Shown: in pieces, positions 61,318-64,000 of the stretch | How positions within the stretch are numbered: position 1 is the first letter of the stretch | Layout of the letters: the number at the start of each line of letters is the position of its first letter | NCBI RefSeq assembly: GCF_000372525.1 | Contig: NZ_AQUR01000106.1 | Span: 124,001 to 188,000, forward strand | Direction: 5' to 3' | From: Cupriavidus neocaledonicus | GTDB lineage: Bacteria > Pseudomonadota > Gammaproteobacteria > Burkholderiales > Burkholderiaceae | DNA: 64,000 nucleotides | Translations under genes and position numbers: made by a program | The notes under the pieces: generated by a model | Told to the model about the DNA's origin: nothing | The model's input: only the letters and a program-made list of their open reading frames with translations | Database searches by the model: none

Positions 61318-61790
61318 GCGGCGGCCTCCCCGACGGCATCGGCGAACAGCATGTCGTGGACATCGTCCGGCAGCAGCGCGCCGACCCTGACCCATTGCAC
61401 CAGCCCGCGCGCGTCATGCCGCACCGGCCCGAGGTAGCGCGGGCTGGCGCCGGCGAGGCCGGCATCGACGAACGATTCCGCCGGACAGCGCAGGGTCTGG
61501 GTGGCCGCCTCCAGGCGCAGGCCGAGCAGCCGCATGGGCTCGCTGTCATCGCGGCGGTAGTGGACCAGTACCGTGCGCGTGCTGGTGCGCAGCGCGGCGG
61601 GCACGCCGGTGGCGAGGGCGGGCAGGTCGATCACCGGCACCGGCTGGCCGCGGCGCTGCATCAGTCCCGCCACCCAGGCCGGCGCGCCGGGAATCTGCTT
61701 CAGGCGCGTCAGCGGCAGCACCTCGGCCACTTCGGCCGCGTCGAGCGCGTAGTGGTCGGCGCCGAGGCGGAACAGCAGGAAGAGTTTCAT
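61314..61790 (-). CDS. wspB: WspB, CheW-like adaptor
   Basis: 158-aa CheW domain alone (FRLGADHYALDAAEVAEVLP, GAPAWVAGLMQRRGQPVPVID). Coupling protein between WspA and the kinase. Ends in a GTGA overlap with wspC. Confidence 0.92.
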   Translation of the reverse strand: MKLFLLFRLGADHYALDAAEVAEVLPLTRLKQIPGAPAWVAGLMQRRGQPVPVIDLPALATGVPAALRTSTRTVLVHYRRDDSEPMRLLGLRLEAATQTLRCPAESFVDAGLAGASPRYLGPVRHDARGLVQWVRVGALLPDDVHDMLFADAVGEAAA

Positions 61791-61829
61791 GGCGGCGGCG
61801 CGTTACGGCCCGGTGCGGAGACCGGCAGC

Positions 61830-63446
61830 CTAGACCTTGAAGCGCGACACGCCGCTGCGCAGGTCGTTGGCGACCAGCGTCAGCTCGTCGATCGCCTGGC
61901 TCGACTGGCGCAGCGATTCCACGGTCTGCTGCGCGGCCTCGGACAACTGCATCAGCGCCTGGTTGATCTGCTCGGCGCCGCCGGCCTGCGCCTGCATGCC
62001 TTCATTGACCATCAGCACGCGCGGCGCGAGCGACTGCACCTGGGCGATGATCTGCGACAGCTGGTCGCCCACCTGCGTGACCTCGGACATGCCGCGGCGC
62101 ACCTCTTCCGAGAACTTGTCCATGCCCATCACGCCGGCCGATACCGCCGACTGGATCTCGCGCACCATCTGCTCGATGTCGTACGTGGCGACCGCGGTCT
62201 GGTCGGCCAGGCGGCGGATCTCGGTGGCTACCACCGCAAAGCCGCGGCCGTATTCGCCGGCCTTCTCGGCCTCGATCGCGGCGTTCAGCGACAGCAGGTT
62301 GGTCTGGTCGGCGACCTTGGCGATGGTGGTCACCACCTGGTTGATATTGCCGGCCTTCTCGTTGAGCGTGGCCAGCTTGGCATTGACCGAGCCGGCGGCA
62401 TCCATGACATGCTGCATGGTGCTTTCCATGCGCGACAGCCCGACCTGCCCGGTGCCGGCCAGCCCCGCCGCCTGCTCGGCGGCGCTGGAGACTTCGTGGA
62501 TGGTGCGCACCAGGTCGCGCGCGGTGGCCGAGATCTCGCGCGAGGTCGCGCCGATCTGGGTGGTGGTGGCGGCGGTCTCGGTGGCCGTGGCCTGCTGCTG
62601 GCGCGCCGTGGCGGCGATCTCGTTGACCGAGGTGGTGACCTGGATCGCGGTGCGCTGGGCCTGGCCCACCAGCGAGGTCAGCTCGCCGGTCATCTGGTTG
62701 AAGCCTTCCTCGACTTCGTGGAATTCATCCTTGCGGCGCAGCGCCATGCGCAGGCGCAGGTCGCCGCCGCGGATGCCGGCCAGCAGGCTGACGATCGACT
62801 GCATCGGCACCGTGATCGCGCGCAGCAGCAGGTAGCCGCAGAGCAGCGCTACCGCCACCGCCACGATCAGCGCCGCTTCGATGCCGATCTTGGCGGCATT
62901 GACGGCATCGTCGATGCCTTGCGCAGCGCGCGCGCTGACCGCGCTGTTGTCGTCCACCACGCGCTGGGTCGCCTTGCGCGCGTCGATCCAGCGGTCATGC
63001 GTTTCGCCCCGCAGCGCCGCCGCGGCGGCGGCGCCGTCCCAGTCGCCCTGGCGCGACAGGATCTGGGCCGCCTGTTCGTAGCGCGCGCGCATGTCGCGAT
63101 AGGCCTGGAAGTTGGCCCGGTCCTCGTCGCGGGTGATGGTGGTGTCGTATTGCTGCTCGAGCTTGTCGAGGCGGCTGGCCGCCTCCAGGGCTTGCTGCTG
63201 GAAGCGCCGCCGCTCGGCCTCGTCGGTGGCGTTGATGGTCTGCCAGGCCAGCACATAACGCTCGCCCCAGGCGCCGCGGATGGCTGTGCTGTAGGTCAGT
63301 CCGGGCAGCGCGTCATCCCGCATCAGCGCGGTTTCGCGCTCGATCGAAACCAGGCGGGTATAGGCAACCACGCCCATCAGCGCCATGACCAGCAGGATCA
63401 GCGAGAAGCTTGCCAGGATGCGCGTGCGGATGGTCCATTCATTCAC
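61830..63446 (-). CDS. wspA: WspA, methyl-accepting receptor
   Basis: 538 aa. N-terminal helix (ILASFSLILLVMALMGVVAY), a helical periplasmic ligand region of about 155 residues, second helix (IGIEAALIVAVAVALLCGYLLL), HAMP, and a signalling domain whose hairpin tip is NLLSLNAAIEAEKAGEYGRGFAVVA. GTG start MNEWTIRTR placed so that the membrane anchor begins the protein. Senses surface contact in Pseudomonas and is expected to do the same here. First gene of the operon. Confidence 0.93.
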   Translation of the reverse strand: MNEWTIRTRILASFSLILLVMALMGVVAYTRLVSIERETALMRDDALPGLTYSTAIRGAWGERYVLAWQTINATDEAERRRFQQQALEAASRLDKLEQQYDTTITRDEDRANFQAYRDMRARYEQAAQILSRQGDWDGAAAAAALRGETHDRWIDARKATQRVVDDNSAVSARAAQGIDDAVNAAKIGIEAALIVAVAVALLCGYLLLRAITVPMQSIVSLLAGIRGGDLRLRMALRRKDEFHEVEEGFNQMTGELTSLVGQAQRTAIQVTTSVNEIAATARQQQATATETAATTTQIGATSREISATARDLVRTIHEVSSAAEQAAGLAGTGQVGLSRMESTMQHVMDAAGSVNAKLATLNEKAGNINQVVTTIAKVADQTNLLSLNAAIEAEKAGEYGRGFAVVATEIRRLADQTAVATYDIEQMVREIQSAVSAGVMGMDKFSEEVRRGMSEVTQVGDQLSQIIAQVQSLAPRVLMVNEGMQAQAGGAEQINQALMQLSEAAQQTVESLRQSSQAIDELTLVANDLRSGVSRFKV

Positions 63447-63693
63447 GGTGAGATCCCGGTGATGTTCTTGTTGAAGGCGCAACGATGCCGGCCAGCGGGC
63501 CGCCGGGGCGGTTCGGGGGCGGTGGCGGGCGCCGATGCGCGGTAGGGTACTGTATGCGGCCGCGCGATTCAACGCGTGGCATGGTTGCGGCAGAGCTGGC
63601 GTTGCGCCGGCGCCTAGGGGTTTTGGCGTGTATCGGAACTGCTTGATTTTTTCCAAGTTTTCGTCACACTTGCTAAATTGCTAGCAGGTAACA

Positions 63694-64000
63694 ATGTCGA
63701 CAATTACAGATGGGGCAGGGATGGTGGCCAAGTCGGGGGCGAAGTCGGCTGGCGCCTCGCCAGGCTCGGATCTCGATCCGCTGACCGGCGTTGACAATCG
63801 CCAGGGCTTTCTGAAACGGCTGGAGGCACGCCTGCATAGCGAGGCTGTGCCGCGCTGCGCATTGCTGCTGATCGGCATTGACGACTTCCGCGCCTTCAAC
63901 GACATGCACGGCCATGCCGAAGGTGACATCATCCTGCAGCGCGTGGCCCGCCGCCTGCGCGATGCCTCGCCCCGCGACGCCATCATCGGCCGCATCGGCA
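63694..64000 (+). CDS. GGDEF-domain protein, 3' end cut by window
   Basis: The first 102 codons of a diguanylate-cyclase-type protein, running open to the window edge. After a short Ser/Ala/Gly lead comes the typical start DPLTGVDNRQGFLKRLEA, then LLLIGIDDFRAFNDMHGHAEGD, the first GGDEF-domain motifs. The GGDEF active-site loop would lie just beyond the edge, so activity or an attached EAL domain cannot be judged. AGG lies upstream of the ATG. Divergent from wspA, 247 bases apart. Confidence 0.85.
   Translation, partial: MSTITDGAGMVAKSGAKSAGASPGSDLDPLTGVDNRQGFLKRLEARLHSEAVPRCALLLIGIDDFRAFNDMHGHAEGDIILQRVARRLRDASPRDAIIGRIG

Noticed and set aside
61356..63545. A 729-codon plus-strand frame over wspA and wspB
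   Set aside because: Shadow frame; wspA and wspB motifs are unmistakable on the minus strand.

Overview
The window is GC-rich, densely coded DNA that looks like Burkholderiaceae, most probably Cupriavidus or a close relative. This is inferred from gene content: Bug/TctC binding proteins, a CoxMNOP-type oxidase, a Wsp operon, and DUF3300, DUF2950 and DUF748 proteins. A secondary replicon is plausible. No rRNA, tRNA, CRISPR array, phage or intact insertion sequence was seen. Exactly where lineage-level identity lies cannot be settled by reading alone.

Layout. 1-2.1 kb: 3' part of a GH37 trehalase and a repeat-rich spacer. 2.1-6.5 kb: a TonB-dependent receptor divergent from an OmpR/EnvZ-type two-component pair, with a Fur-like box between. 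6.6-11 kb: a chaperone-usher pilus operon (pilin, chaperone, usher) whose usher carries an in-frame amber codon. 11-19.6 kb: two BvgS/RcsC-like hybrid kinases alternating with two RcsB-like LuxR-type regulators, the second with a degenerate receiver. 19.6-22.8 kb: LysR regulator, threonine-synthase-like enzyme and orphan TctC. 22.9-24.8 kb: small membrane protein and a DUF1326/DUF2182 pair. 24.9-27 kb: drug exporter and MarR. 27-29.1 kb: a third RcsB-like regulator and a LysR. 29.1-32.9 kb: an A+T-richer spacer, a lone IS3-type OrfA, a small secreted protein, DUF3300 and DUF2950. 33.1-40.6 kb: PHB-depolymerase-like esterase, MFS carrier, large DUF748 protein, rubredoxin, two small membrane proteins. 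40.9-46.5 kb: CoxMNOP-like caa3 oxidase. 46.6-50.7 kb: aldehyde dehydrogenase, MHYT protein and a frameshifted MATE exporter. 51.1-53.1 kb: TctB/TctA. 53.3-54.5 kb: small winged-helix protein and DUF4397 lipoprotein. 54.8-63.4 kb: a complete wspABCDEFR operon on the minus strand, with a truncated GGDEF gene diverging from it at the window edge.

How it fits together. Much of the window concerns sensing and surface lifestyle: pili, a two-kinase/three-regulator RcsB-like network, and the Wsp surface-sensing pathway producing c-di-GMP. The most interesting signal is a 14-base dyad, resembling the enterobacterial RcsAB box to varying degrees, that sits directly against the likely -35 element of the pilin operon and of all three RcsB-like regulator genes. 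This suggests one regulon joining pili and regulators. Two apparent recent lesions (usher amber codon, MATE frameshift) suggest gene decay, phase-like variation or base-call errors.
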